Part shown: positions 23,741 to 36,212 of the stretch, piece after piece
Layout: every line of letters starts with the position of its first letter
Position numbering within the stretch: position 1 is the stretch's first letter
Assembly: GCF_029227915.1 (NCBI RefSeq)
Contig: NC_079883.1
Span: forward strand, 24,986,001-25,050,000
Reading direction: 5' to 3'
Length of the DNA: 64,000 bases
Source: Hydractinia symbiolongicarpus
Taxonomy: Eukaryota; Cnidaria; Hydrozoa; Anthoathecata; Hydractiniidae
Program-made: the position numbers and the translations under genes
Notes under the pieces: generated by a model
What the model saw: only the letters and a program-made list of their open reading frames with translations
Databases searched by the model: none
What the model was told of the DNA's origin: nothing

Positions 23741-25774
23741 TATGAGGCGCCATAGCGGACAAAAGTAAGACATTTTATTTTGTGGTGCCCAATATTATTT
23801 TTATGCCAAAGGTTTTTTTTTACGGCATGATTTTTTTACGAAAAAACTTTTTACGATATAAAATATTTTTGTTATGGTAGAATTTTTTTTTTACTGTTAT
23901 GAATTTTTTTTTGCGGTATGACTTTTTTTATGGCACAATCATGTATTTATTTTTGTATAACTTATTTTTTATGAAGTAAAATGGTAGCTCTGAACACACG
24001 GTGTTTATTATTGAAGCAATAATGGACCTTGATGATGAACTGACCTCTTTGGTCCGCGCTGTTCCTGGTGAAATTGTAAACGCTCAGCATTCCTTGTCAT
24101 CAGATAATTTCGATTCTGTTGAATTTTGCCACCTAAGAATCAAGAACACAATATCCTTCTTGGGAACACTGATGCATCAATTTGCAGATAATATAGATGT
24201 TTATAATGACATAGAACACCTGAAAAATGAAGCAGAAAGAATCAAAATTCAATTGGATTTCTTTTTAATGGAAATTGCAGTAACACACAGTGGAGAAGCA
24301 CATGCTACTGTTATGACATTAACTGGCGGTAGACCTAGAAAAGATGTCTCTAAGAATGATGAATATGATTCAATATCTCTTTGATTTATATAAGAGTTGG
24401 AAAGTTGTATCTCAGATCCTACAAATATCTGATCTTTAAGGAGAAGACGATTGGAATATGGAATGTTAATTTCCAATACAAGTGGTCCAAGAAACTTTTA
24501 CCACCAGGTTGATTCAGAACAATTAAACGAAGCTGTCCGCACTATACTGGATAGAGTTCCAGATGCTGGTGAAACAATGGTCATTGGTGCTCTTCGTGCA
24601 AGAGGCATTTATGTGCAAAGAAGGAAAGTACGCGATGCTATTATGGAAGTTGATCCAATAAATAGATTATTGCGAGGGAGAATTACCATTATAAGAAGAG
24701 CATACAATGTGAAACACCCAAATGCTTTATGGTAGGATTTGTTTTCCTTTTCCGTATATATAAAAATTGATTTCTCTTGCTCAGGCAATGTTTTACCATT
24801 TAGGCACATATACGGCCATCATAAGCTTATACGCTGGCGCTTTGTTATTCATGGCGGAATTGATAGATTCATCAGAAAGATTGTTTACTTAAGGTGCACC
24901 GGGAATAACAAGTCGGACACTGTTTTGTAGCTATTCCAAAGTGCTGTACACGAACATCTCGTGTGCGTAGTGATATGGGAGTTGAAAATGTGGCTGTTTC
25001 TGGATTCATGATAACAAGAAGAGTTTGAACCGCGCTAGCATGATTGTTGGCTCATCTGTACATAATCAACGTATAGAAAGGTTGTGGCTTGATGTTAAAC
25101 GCTTAGTAGTTCGTTACTATAGTATATTTTACACGATGGAAAGCATGGGATTTCTCGATTGTTTAAAGCAATTGTTTGCGCTGCATATGGTTTTTTTACC
25201 GCTAATTAACGAGTCTCTCGCTGAAGTTATTAATGACTGGAACAATCATCCACTAAGTTCTGCTAGAAATGTTTCTCCTAATCAGATGTGGCATTTGGGC
25301 ATGCAAGAGATCTTCAACTCTGACCCTTCTAGTTTCGACCATTTAATCAATAGCCAGTGGGAAAATTTCGGTGTGATAGAGGAGGACACATATGGTACTG
25401 AAGAAAATGAAGCAGGCGTGGTACCAGAGATTGATCACTTGATAACTGAAGACACATGTCATGAATTAACGCAATATATTTCCCAGCATATAAATAGACA
25501 AAATATGGTGGATGTTTATCTACATGTATTAAACGAAATAAACGGACAATAAAAGCACCAGACACAGTAAAAACAAAACTAACAAACAATTTCCAGATTT
25601 GTATAAATCTGGAAATCTGGATTTGAACTAACCTTATAAGAGTCAAAGTAAGACAAAAATTATTGGGATAATTTCCACATAAGAAAAAACATGCGTTAAA
25701 ACTTTGGATAAAAAATTGTCTTAAGGATGCCTCCACAAACGAGAATTTGCTTTTGTCCGCTACGGCGCCTCATA
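23741..25774 (+). mobile_element. IS3EU/IS3-like DNA transposon, complete ends, decayed
   Basis: The terminal inverted repeats are TATGAGGCGCCATAGCGGAC plus AAAAG at 23741-23765, and the inverse of TATGAGGCGCCGTAGCGGAC plus AAAAG at 25750-25774; one base differs. GGTTAA flanks both sides (23735-23740 and 25775-25780), a 6-bp target duplication. The 2034-bp body carries a broken integrase-type transposase on the plus strand. I recall 6-bp duplications and TA-starting ends for the IS3EU superfamily, but this was not checked. The element lies between the divergent SMAD4 and HYLS1 genes, with its left end 243 bp upstream of the SMAD4 start codon. Confidence 0.92.
24022..25552 (+). pseudogene. Integrase-core transposase, frameshifted
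   Basis: Fragments in order: 24022-24384 (helical N-terminus ending GGRPRKDVSKN), a helix-turn-helix stretch SWKVVSQILQISDL near 24391-24432, then in another frame RRRLEYGMLISNTSG, YHQVDSEQLNEAVRTILDRV and MVIGALRARGIYVQRRKVRD. A GT-AG intron at 24733-24803 restores [20 protein letters not shown]. Later come RVRSDMGVENV, GSSVHNQRIERLW and an ordinary C-terminus ending at 25552. In this DDE integrase family the first catalytic Asp sits before the conserved NHKLIRW block. Here that position is Tyr (HIYGHH), so the catalytic triad is broken; the second Asp and the Glu candidates remain. At least three frame breaks (about 24384, 24435 and 24930-25030) add to this. The protein is dead but recent enough to read. 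Confidence 0.85.
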
Positions 25775-26773
25775 GGTTAACTCCAAAAGTCTTTTTTTTA
25801 ATGCAAGCTTTTCACAAGCCAAGTTTAATGCCGAGTATCCCTGGTCACATTCGGAATTTTGCAAAAAGTACATCACGAAATCTTAAAAAATAGCAGCAGT
25901 AAGTACATGCGCGGCCAATGGCGGTCGGAATTTGAAAAACAAGGCTGCCAGTTGTTGTGTTGCGTTGTACAAACTTTTGTGCTTTTTTCGTGTCGTACAA
26001 ATTTCCGTAACCTGATCCATTTAAATTTACGTTTGATTGATGCATTTCCTTGTAGCTAAAGCTTTTTAAACATGATTTAAGTTTTAAAAAAGAACGTGTT
26101 ATAAACTTGAAGCTAGAAATCACGGGAGATTATTCAGACTTGCTTTTACTTGGATAGATAAATAGATGTGCATATTTTACATGGCTAAGCTCACATGGCT
26201 TAGATGGGCAGTCCAAGAGTATTTGATGCTCATTTTGAGCTACACAGACCCAAATTAGGCTCCATGCTCTACAACCAGACAACTCGAACATCCAACACCT
26301 AACATATGTGGTCCACCTCTCCCCGACTTCCCTCACATGGCTTGGGTTAATCCAGGGCTATGGCAACATTCACTCGCCTATGTTGAATCACTGCCAAGGA
26401 AATATCCAGCACAAAGTGCGAGAGTTATAACCACTAAGCTACAGCCCCACACATTGGATCACATTCTTCACACACTATATACATGTATGCATTTTTTCTC
26501 TGTATAGCTAGCAGTTTCTGACCAAGTTCACGAATTGTTTTGTTAGTATAATGGCACATATAAATTAGGTACAATATCATTGTGTGTTATTTCACCAAAA
26601 ACAGCATGGTGAGGCGTTTAAACTTAAATCATCTACGTCATTCTCTATATCCATCTTCAAAAAAATACAATGTCAAGATAAGCAAAATGTATTTTTTTAA
26701 TTTTTTTTTGCAAATTGAATACCTATTTTTACATATCTAGCTGCATCATTGTTTATTTTTAGAAAAAAATATA
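25775..26773. other. Spacer upstream of HYLS1 with SINE
   Basis: Apart from the SINE-like copy at 26125-26452 no feature is supported. The HYLS1 promoter should lie in the AT-rich last 300 bp. Confidence 0.4.
26125..26452 (-). repeat. tRNA-derived SINE
   Basis: The minus strand begins GGGGCTGTAGCTTAGTGGTT, a tRNA-like 5' half with a good A box (TAGCTTAGTGG), followed by an anticodon-arm-like ACTCTCGCACTTTGTG. A B box is poor (near TGATTCAACATAG). About 250 bp of unrelated body and an A-rich stretch follow. An intact tRNA gene would need a matching 3' half within 75 bases, which is missing. Confidence 0.5.
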
Positions 26774-29700
26774 ATGGAGTTTACAAGATCAGAAGTTAGA
26801 GAAAAACTACGTGATTTAGGATATGTAAATGTTCCTGAATCCAAGCTTCAAGAATTTATGAGTGGTGAGTTTTCAATTAGTGAATGCAACTTTCAGTTGA
26901 TGTGAAAATGTGCAAGTTTAAAGGCCCTGAAATAATATTTTCTTTGTTTTTGTCCAGTATAGAAACAAGATTTTCTATCCATAGCTTTCTGCATGACCAT
27001 CCTTTAGTATTTTAGTATTTTACTTTTTAAGTACTAGTATTTCGTTTTGCAATGTCACTGTACGGCTAGCCTTTTATTCATTGACAAAACTGAAAATGTA
27101 TGACACTACAGGTAAAGAGGTTCAAACCTGTTTTGCCAACAGCTCGAAATTTGGCCTCAGGCAATTCCAGCAAAATTCCACCAAGTCAAAAAAGATTATT
27201 TTTATATTTTTCTTTTAAAGTAAGATGCTGAACTTTTGCCTCATAAGCCCAATTTGTTTTTTTGTCACTGCATATTGATGTTCTATTTGTTAGTTTGTTT
27301 GTATAAAACATTCCCGGTACAAAAGACCAAAGACTTTTGTGCTCCAAAACTGAGCAGTCCTTTGTCATACTTGAAAGCTTTTTCTCTTTGAGTATGAGTA
27401 TCCCAGTACAAACTTGTGATTGCCATATCTCAAAGATAAAAGAGTAAAATATGTTTAGACATGGATAAATCAGCATAATCAAAAGTGGCCTATCTCAAAA
27501 TCTTTTGAAGCCATCTGTCTACTGAAAAAAGTATGTGCTGTCAAGAATGATCCTAAAAAATAAAAGTAAAATTCAACTTTTATGTGATAAAATTTCATTT
27601 TGCTAATGTAGCTTCAAAATTGTGTTTCTAACAATCACACTAATATGAATATAGTTTGCAATTATTATGGGCTGATCCAGAAAGTTTTTTGGGTGTCTTT
27701 TTTTTTTGTTTTTTTGCAGGGGGTCTCAAGGTTGGCTTACCTGGAAATTAGAAATTAAAAATGTCTCTATAAAACTGGTGATATTTCCCAGTCAAAATAC
27801 AAAAATTATAAACGGCCACCAACATTCAAAGATGAACAATTAGAGGAGATTGTGGACAACTTCAAAAATAATGCACCTTCCAGGATTTCACTTTAAAGAC
27901 ATACATTTTTCTACGAAAAACAGTGTTGTGATTTTTCAAAACTTTTAATTAACGATTTTGCTTTCTGTTAAATTGGTTCAAATTTCTTATTCTTTTTTTT
28001 TCAAAAAAAATTTTTTGCATTATGTTCCGGTTCCATAAATTAACAGGCTACATAATGGTATCTATGTGAATGGTTTTGTTTTTTGATCACGCATGTCTGT
28101 TGTATTTCTGATAATGATTTGGAGTTGTTACAAAAATAGAACAACAAAAATACATCTTCTTTTTTAGTATAGAACATAGTTTTCTTATGAAAATATATTT
28201 TCTCGGTCATTAAGTCTCTATTTTGAGCACCAAAATTAGATGTCCCAAAATTTGGTACACCGATTTCCAAATTGACCTGGATCAGTCCCTGGTTATTGTT
28301 GTTGAGAAAAACAATCGCAATTGCAAAAAAGCAAAACCAATTATTGGTAGCCTAAAAGAGAATATTAACAAGAATTTGTATCCTGGATCTGTCTTATATT
28401 TTTATGGCAAAGTTAGATTCAGGGTCTTTTTAGTTTAGAAAAAAATAATTCAAGCGTCGGTCTGTTGTTATATTGTGGCAAATTCGAAAGCTTGTGTTCT
28501 TTTTAAAACTGTGTGTTTGCTATGGAAGTTGAAGCGAGAACACTAAAGTTTGTTTTAGCTATCTGTGGTGATGAGTTAAAAAGAATAGCTACTTTCGCTA
28601 AAATAGTAATAGTTATAAGCGTAAAACAAGTGAGATTATTATTGTTGTAACACCATCCTTCCTTGCTATATTTTTTATTATTTTTTTTTGTTGTTTCCAC
28701 CATACATTCTCAATACAATTATTTTTATTTTGCTGACTGGCCAGACTGTAAGCTACCGTCCACTTCACCCATAGAACAACTAATTAGGTTGGATTCACCT
28801 AGTACATTAAAAAATACTGTATTTTAATTACGATTGCTGTTTAAACTATTTTATTATGACTTTAGATTTGAAGGAATTGATCTACCATGATCAATCATCA
28901 GGAGTAATTGACTCAGGTATGCTGTTTCTTTTGATATTCTTTAATATATATATCAACTTTACTTCAGACTATTTGTGCCTGTCAATATTTCTTTTCAGTT
29001 GCACAGTTTTTATTAAGGTCTAAAAAAATTGATTAATAATGCACAGATTAATTCTATTTTTTGTTGATGCTCATCAGAGATATTTCAACTTGTCAATAAA
29101 GCTAAAATTGCAACTGTCCTTACACCATTTTGGAATTTGTTTACTAATTCATCAGCTTTAAGTTCATGCAGAAACCATGTTGTTTTGATAATCATTGTTT
29201 TTTTTGATATTGTGAGCTGAAGTTTCTGTTACAGATGATGGTGATGAGACTGGTCATTCTTTACTTGAAAGGCATCATCCTGACTCAAGGGTTTTGACAT
29301 CAAACTTACAACGCAAAGCATTTTCAAAAACAAAGGTAAACAAGTCAAAAAAAATAAATAATTTTTTAAATTTTAACTGTCTCGAATGTTTTAGAAATTT
29401 ATGTATCCAAAAAAATGCAGGAAATCTGCTCTTGCACATTCCAACTAAACACCTTTGTCTGTATGGGTGTAAACAGAACTGTGTAACACAATTTTATGAA
29501 TTCAGGATTTGTTTGACATTTTGTGACTTTTAAGTTTACGTTCCACGCAACATAAATTTTTTGTTTAAGATTTTTTTAGCATTTTTCTCACTTTGAGCCT
29601 AAACCGTATTAAAAATTACAAAGTTGTTTATTTTTTCTTTAATTTTGAGACTGGTTGTTTTATTATTGGGGTTATTCACTGTATTAAAAAAATTACACAC

Positions 29701-32437
29701 ATAAATTTGTAGAACAACGTGAATTCATGTTTTTGTGTAAATACAGCCAAAAATGAAAATTTTTGGAAAAGGGCTGATTATCTACAGGACCAAAACATGC
29801 ATCATTAAACTTGGTTTTGTATGTTAAAGAAGCATAGCGTATTATCCTTAACCAGCTCATTAATCGAATCTTCATTTGCCAATATTTACAGATAATGTAG
29901 GGTTAATAAGTTTCCGTACATCCAAAATCTGCATTAGTTCTAAATTTAACTGACGTCAGCATAGTTTTTTTCTTTATTTTCTAGGCCCCCTTGGGCCTTA
30001 AAGTGGATTACCTTTATGCTGAACTGTTGTAAAGTGCATCAAGTGAATTTTAAGAGGCTTTCACTTGCCCTAATGTGTCTGTGAAAGTGTATTTTTCAGA
30101 TCTTACTGGTTGCAGAAATTGTTTACTTTGTGCTATTCCTTGGTTTGAGAATTGGTCAAAGAATGGTCAATTTTTGAAAAATTAAACACATTTTTATTTA
30201 CATTTACTTGGAAGTGTGTATTTCTAATAATGTTTCATAGATTTCAGGAGACATGTCGCTAACATTCGATGAGAGCAAGTATAGTCAAAATGGGTCCCCC
30301 ATGTCAGATATGTCATCTACTGCGACTTCTAACAAATACTTAGATAGCACTTTGGAAGAACACAAGAGTTCTACCTTTCGACGAAAAGTTGCCAGGTTGG
30401 TAAATACTAAACTTTCAAATTTAACGTCAGCATTTGGAGTCATTAAGTACTCCTATTTTTGCTACTTTTCAAGAGAATTGAAAAAACGACTTATATTTTA
30501 AACTGTATTTAACGCTTTTGCAAAAAAAATATGTTAGGACTAAACTTGACCAGGAAAAAATGTGTGCTAATGTCAAAGTCCTAAAAAAAAATTTAATTGA
30601 ATTTATGTCTTTTTATCAGAAAAAAGAATGGACAAGTACATGTTTTCGATGAAACCTTAACCGACAATGACAGTCAAGCCTCGGATATCACAGATTTAGA
30701 AGAGCACCTACGAGGAATGCCAGGAAGTCGCGACATAAGCACATATGCTGAATCCAGTGTCAGTATGGTGTCTTCCAGGAGTCGCAAAGCTCCACTACCA
30801 GCTTTTATTCGACCTTCAACAGCACAACCACACACAAAAGGGATTAGAAAATGCGATCCAGTGTCAAGGTTGTTTTTATATTGTGTATACTATAAGGTTT
30901 TAATTGGCTTTCCCTACTCTCCTGTAGAGCGTTCAGAATGTCATCTCAGTTCTGATAGAGCGTTGTGAGTAAGCCCAGACCCTATTTCTTAAAACGCTTT
31001 CTGGTTGGGTGATAATTACCGGTTGTCAAAACTGCCAAGCCTGGCCTAGTAGTTTAGGCTTCTGTAGGTTAACTAGGTAACATTTTTGCAGACTGTTTGG
31101 AATATAATTTTTCAATTATTTGTTGCTTGCAGCAGGATTATAGGTCATACTCTGCAACTAATATGATCATGAAAGAATGCTAATCACCAGAGAAGATAAT
31201 GTTTATTAAATTGTACGAGGGACTGATTGTTTGATAAGCAGAATTGTTCATTGGGTTAATAAGTACTGCTTGCGACCAGTGTGGGTGCGGGGAATAACAA
31301 AAATGGTGGTTAGGGCTGATACAAAAAGCGCCGAACACTCACAAAAAAGTCTGTGAGGTGGACACGACCAGTTAATAAAATGTGGACTTAGAACCAAGAG
31401 TTACATCCACAAGACAGTTCTTCCTGATCATGTTCCTCAAGTAATGGGCTATATGGAATAATAGGCTAACAATGTATATATAAATTGCTACTAATGGTTG
31501 ATGGAATTTTTATATATTCTATACATTTAGATACCACCAATTTAAAGAAGAATGGAAAATGAACAACGTACCAGGAGAATCCAAACACTCATCGCTGAGG
31601 TGGAACATCAGAGTAAGCCATGAAATTTGTAGTTCAGTTTGTTTTTGTTGTTGCTTTTATCTAATTGTAACTTTTTTGTAGAATGTTTTGTGGTATTTTT
31701 TTTATTGATTAGAAAATCAGAAGAAAGTTCGATTTGAATTGACTGACTAAAAAAACGAACTTCAATTTTAATTTGATACTTTTCTTGTGCTGTAAATATA
31801 TTTGAACAAACATTTGCGCAGATTATGTTTTTAGGCCGGCATTGAGAACTGCGTAAACGAACAATAAAGTTCAGTGTATTTAACTTCACCTTACCCTGTT
31901 CTACCATTTTGAATACTGTTTATGCTTTCTCAATTCACTGAATACATAACAACTAACTGTATTGGTGTTACTTTAGGGTGAAATGTTAAACTGCGAAATG
32001 TTTGAGGTATGTTATTAGACACTGTAGAGTTTTTGAATTTTTGGAATCATATAATTTTGAGTTAACTTTAAGATATTTTTAGTGGACTTTTGTTAAAAAA
32101 ATTCTAATAGCTCCCCCTCTCTTTTTTTACTTTGAATCTTTACTACCTAAACCTTCAAAGTTTTACTTTTTTTTAATTCTATGAAGAAAGTCTCCTTAGG
32201 CGCAAGAATTAAAGGATTGTGTGAGTCGATTTTATAACTATTATATGAAAATATCGCCTTTTGCTGAAAAGCGGTCTAGTTTGGTCACTGTTGCAACAGA
32301 ATAATAAGCCCTGATTTATTCCGTTAAATTTTCAGAAACCACATCGCCGTTACACAACAAACAACTACGTCGTTCCCACATCAAAGAAACGCCAAGCATT
32401 AAGATGGCAAGTGAGGACAGCCATGGCGAAGATTTGA
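26774..32437 (+). CDS. HYLS1: HYLS1 centriolar/ciliary protein
   Basis: HYLS1 is incorporated into centrioles and needed for building cilia. Seven exons join in phase at GT-AG sites: 26774-26864, 28866-28916, 29235-29335, 30241-30395, 30620-30868, 31531-31612 and 32336-32437, giving 276 residues (human 299). The N-terminus FTRSEVREKLRDLGYVNVPE is the short helix seen in invertebrate HYLS1. The middle has RRKVARKKNGQVHVFDETLT, equivalent to human RRKPDGEVLVTDES. The C-terminal HYLS1 box is HQFKEEWKMNNVPGESKHSS-LRWNIR and then YTTNNYVVPTSKKRQALRWQ-VR, matching the human YVPNNYLVPTEKKRSALRW form. Exon 4 uses the CATAG acceptor at 30239-30240 because the CAG 7 bp later would cause a stop. Introns 1 and 4-6 contain repeats. 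It is divergent from SMAD4. Confidence 0.9.
28200..28440 (+). pseudogene. Possible ISXO2/Merlin-type transposase fragment in HYLS1 intron 1
   Basis: The frame 28223-28438 contains QSLVIVVEKNNRNCKKAKPI followed by IGSLKENINKNLYPGSVLYF. This resembles the stretch of ISXO2-like (Merlin) transposases that reads VxxRxxxTLLPIIxxxIxPGxxIxSDxW. The expected catalytic Asp before the tryptophan is not there. Only this segment is visible. The match is from memory and weak. Confidence 0.3.
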
Positions 32438-34486
32438 TGTAGAATGAAATTCCATCAATCTGTTGAAGTATCGTACTGTTCATTGTCATAACTCTTGTAA
32501 AGATGTGATTTCTACTGATTGTGATTTTTTCACTGGGTCTATTATTTTTTTTACAGCAAGATTTATTACAATGTCAATTATTACTGCCAATCTCTGCATG
32601 TACAAATGAATTAAATTATGTGATCAGTTTTGCTTTGAATTATAGTATTGTTTCTCAGTGACATTTGTGTGGAAAAAATTGATGTGGGCAAGTTGTGTGG
32701 AGGTATTAAGGCATGAAAATAGCGCTTTACCAAAAAATTCCTTTCTAAGTAACCATTTGAATATTTTTTGTCTTCTTGTTTTGTGAATAAGATTTTACGT
32801 GTATCTATGGTCAAATTCACCTGAAATTCTTCTAGTTATAAGGTTGCAACTGTAGAAGATTTTTTATTTCAAGTCGTGTGTTTTATTTATTCATGTATAA
32901 ATAATATTTTACATTCAAATTGATGATAAAGAATACAATGTTTGTTTTTCTTTTTTATTATTTGTCCTATTGTCATATAGACACTGGAGATTCCCTTTGC
33001 ACTGTGTACATTGTATCAAATTTTTGTTTTTTTTGTTTTGTTTGTTTGTTTTTTGAGGGTTGGGGCTGGGTAAGAGGATGATTTACTTAGTGTTTTGCTA
33101 GTTGTAAGTTAAGGTCTAAGCAGTGTCAAAATTCGATATATAGTTTCAGAGAAAATATTCATTTACAACTTTGTCCATATATGTTATCTACTCAGACTAA
33201 ATAATTGTATTGTGATATTAAATTTTATGAGTAATAAGAACACTTGTGGACAGAGTCTAATTATAAAATAAACGGGTGAAATTTTAATGATCTCCCTAAT
33301 ATTCTTACGAAAATGCATTTCAATTTGATTTTATTGTGTTAGGGTTAAGATGTTACTAATTTTAATGCGGGTGTCTATTGTCAGCATCATGCATTATAAA
33401 GAGAATATGAAAAGGAGATATTTAAAGTCATTAGTTATGTTAATAATTTTCTTAATTACGTATTTAATTCGCTATCTTATCATTTAGACAGAGCAGTGAT
33501 GTAGATTTATTTAATTAACAAGAGAGGTGTTTTAGTGTGCAAGTTCTTGTATAATTGAAGGTAAGAATGATCTATGATAAAAGAGGATGTCTATATGAAA
33601 CCTGAAGTGAATTCAAACCACTTTGACACATTCCGGTCCATGGTTGCTAGATTACCATGTAAAAAATTCACCCCAGAGTAAAATGCTTTGTTAATGCGGC
33701 GGTGAATTTTACTTTGCTTAAATTTTACTTTGGTTTCGTGTACACGGTCTTTTTAGTACTGTTAATGTGTTCGTTTTAATTACATGGAAACTGTGTAAGT
33801 TATCAAAATATTTCTACTTTGCATTTGTTGGTTGTTTTACTGAAATTACTCAGCAGTTGGTTGTTTTGCAAAGTAACTAATATCAAACCTTTCACGACAA
33901 ATTTACTTTTCAAAACAATTGAAATGACGTTTTTATTTTGAAAAGCACGTGTGTCAAAGTAGACGTTAACATAAAAACGAAGACTGCTTTAAACTTAAAA
34001 CAATATGGCGCGTAAAATGTGTTATAACAGATTTTACATGAACGCAGAAGAAAGAAATGGCTGTACAATTAGACACTGAAGGGTCAAGAGAGGAAAAGTT
34101 CATTTTTTTCAAATGCAAAAGGCAGTTGTTTAAAATGGCGCCAAAATCCACGGTATGGTAGTTTAAGGACAGTAGTGTAAAAAAAAGCTGATGTTTTTTT
34201 TCTCAATTTTACCACTGAAAAAAATTGGGTTTTGGATAACAGCGTATAAAAAAGTGGGACAGAAAACGTTATATCAGTTTGTTAAATCCAAAAAAAAATC
34301 TTTTCGAAGAGTCGGAATCGGAAATGGATTTATTGTCAGGGCCGGTCAGAAAAGGGGCAGTTATGGACAGAGGTCTTCTGCAGTTTTTGCTTAACCATAA
34401 CCTTTGTAAGCAAGGCTTATAAAATCCTAACAAATTCAACTTAAAATGAAATATAATCCCCCAAATATAAATCCCTCAAATATAAA

Positions 34487-34618
34487 TCTATATTATAATA
34501 CCCGTATACGTCCGTCTGTCTGTCACGCGTAGCTTAGCTGCGCAGGTAGCGAGACGCACGCAATTCGGTATAAAAAGGACGGGCGAACCCGTGGATTTTT
34601 CCACCGGCTAACGACTAG
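34487..34618 (+). mobile_element. Short Helitron-like element, copy 1
   Basis: It starts TCTATATTATAATACCCGTA after an A. It ends in a hairpin CCCGTGG-ATTTTT-CCACCGG, then CTAACGA, CTAG and a flanking T. This is the Helitron arrangement: 5'-TC, 3' hairpin, CTRR, insertion between A and T. At 132 bp it is non-autonomous. Confidence 0.75.
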
Positions 34619-34867
34619 TACTTTAAGGTTACTGAAAGGAAAAACCCTTATAATTTATCAATACTTTTATATTTTTTTTTATGTTTTTTTGTTTCTGAAT
34701 GCTTGATGAAAGACTTTTTTGATGGTGTTATTTTCGTGAGATGGTAATTTTCCAAAAAGAAAATATAATGAAATAAACACACACCAATTTTTTTTCACCG
34801 TACGTTTTAAAATGGCTTCTTTTTCCGAACGCGTGGTCGCAGACTTCTCGTTTTCGCACCATTATTT

Positions 34868-35035
34868 TCAGCATAAATTAAATTCAAAAAGGTTCCCGGG
34901 TTTTTTTTCTAATAACGTCGTTATGAAATTATTCAAAAAAAAATGCATATTTTTTTCTTTCTGTCGTCATAATTCGCTAATCAGTAATTTATACAAAAAA
35001 ATCCGAGAACCTTTTGTGCATAAATTATTCAGCTT
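34868..35035. repeat. Inverted repeat around GGTTCCCGGG / CCGAGAACC
   Basis: CAGCATAAATTAAATTC with AAAAAGGTTCCCGGGTTTTT on the left is matched imperfectly in reverse by AAAAAATCCGAGAACCTTTT with GCATAAATTATTCAGC on the right. It lies just left of the duplicated 0.5-kb repeat and may belong to it, although the second copy of that repeat lacks it. Confidence 0.4.
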
Positions 35036-35052
35036 TTCTTTACCGAAAATTC

Positions 35053-35583
35053 CAATGAGCCAATAGGAAGCTTTCGGAAAAAGAGACCACAAACGTAAAG
35101 GCATGTATGCGAAAATTTACTAACGAGATATTTGTTTTTTAAAGATTTTCGTAGGTGTTATAAAAATGTGTGATGATAGAAGTGCGAACTTTTTTTTATG
35201 CTGAATATGCGTGCACGCGTTTAGAATTTTTAATAGACAGAAGTCAGGTTTACAAGAGACAGCTTATATGCATATTCCTTAACTTTGATTTTTTTAATTC
35301 GATAGTGAAAGTAAACTATCTAAAAATATTATTATGCATATTTTTATACAGGAGTTCCATATTATGCATAATGTTTACAAAAAATATGCTGAACTTATTT
35401 TGCACATATTTTTTCAAAGGTGTGAAGGATATAACACCTCTAAAAAGGCTTTTTCCAGAAAAAAACGATGTTCCAAATATTTTCATAGAATATAAAATAT
35501 GTCATTGGAAAGAGAATATTTTTTTCTGTATGTCATGAATTTTTTGCAAAAAACGTAAAAAAAAATTGTTTCCTTTACAGTAA
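35053..35583. repeat. 0.5-kb interspersed repeat, copy 1
   Basis: It begins CAATGAGCCAATAGGAAGCT and ends TTGTTTCCTTTACAGTAA. It matches 55157-55707 almost base for base in the same orientation, with a small indel near 35172 and scattered substitutions. It is non-coding; the 122-codon frame it contains is broken by the other copy's indel. Confidence 0.85.
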
Positions 35584-36212
35584 ACTTAAGTTGTCACTCA
35601 TTTTCTGTATTAAAAACGTAAACAGGGTGAATTTAATAAGACTTTGACCATGGGCATTATAAATATTTTTACATTTTCTGAAGAAATGATTAGTCTTAAG
35701 GCATGAAAATTTAGTATGTTGTTAGCAGTAATCTACGTAAAATATATGTGAAGGAATTGTAACTTTTCTTTTCAAAAAAATATTTCACAAAAAAATTATT
35801 TTACTCTTCTTCATGCTCAGAGCCTTCTAAATTCATAACAGTATACTTCCTTTTTTTTCAATTCTCCAAAAGAGCATCATAACAAAATATTTATTATACA
35901 GTGGTTACTTGAAACGTCTGAAGTGCAGAAAGAAACTGTTTTACATGGTGAGTTGTTGGTGCCATTTCCATAGTGCTACAACAACGACGGCCAATATTGG
36001 ATTAAAGTGTTTAACACTGCTTAGCGTTCGGCTTATTTACCTTTGTTTTAAATGTGTTGGAAAGTTTAAATTGCAAGAATGTTGCCATCTAACGCAAACT
36101 ACATACCTATACAGCATATTTGATGATAAAATAAGAGTTTTTCATTAACACACTGGAGCTTAAAAGGTAATGTGACTTATAAATGTGTATATTTTTTTTA
36201 GCTGTTGTAGCA

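Larger units (their letters stand above)
32438..36212. other. Spacer between HYLS1 and acetate kinase
   Basis: The HYLS1 3'UTR and several AATAAA signals lie at the left (for example near 32900-33270). No coding exon is supported. It holds a Helitron-like copy (34487-34618), an inverted repeat around 34868-35035 and one copy of a 0.5-kb repeat. A T-rich stretch ending in TTTTTTTTAG at 36193-36202 precedes the kinase ATG by 11 bp and could be a splice acceptor for a 5'UTR exon. Confidence 0.45.

Noticed and set aside
26395-26452. tRNA gene on minus
   Set aside because: Only the 5' half is tRNA-like; no matching acceptor or T arm is present, so it is a SINE head.
34812-35066. 84-codon frame with KRFPGFFSNN
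   Set aside because: It spans an inverted repeat and the edge of the 0.5-kb repeat; no coding evidence.
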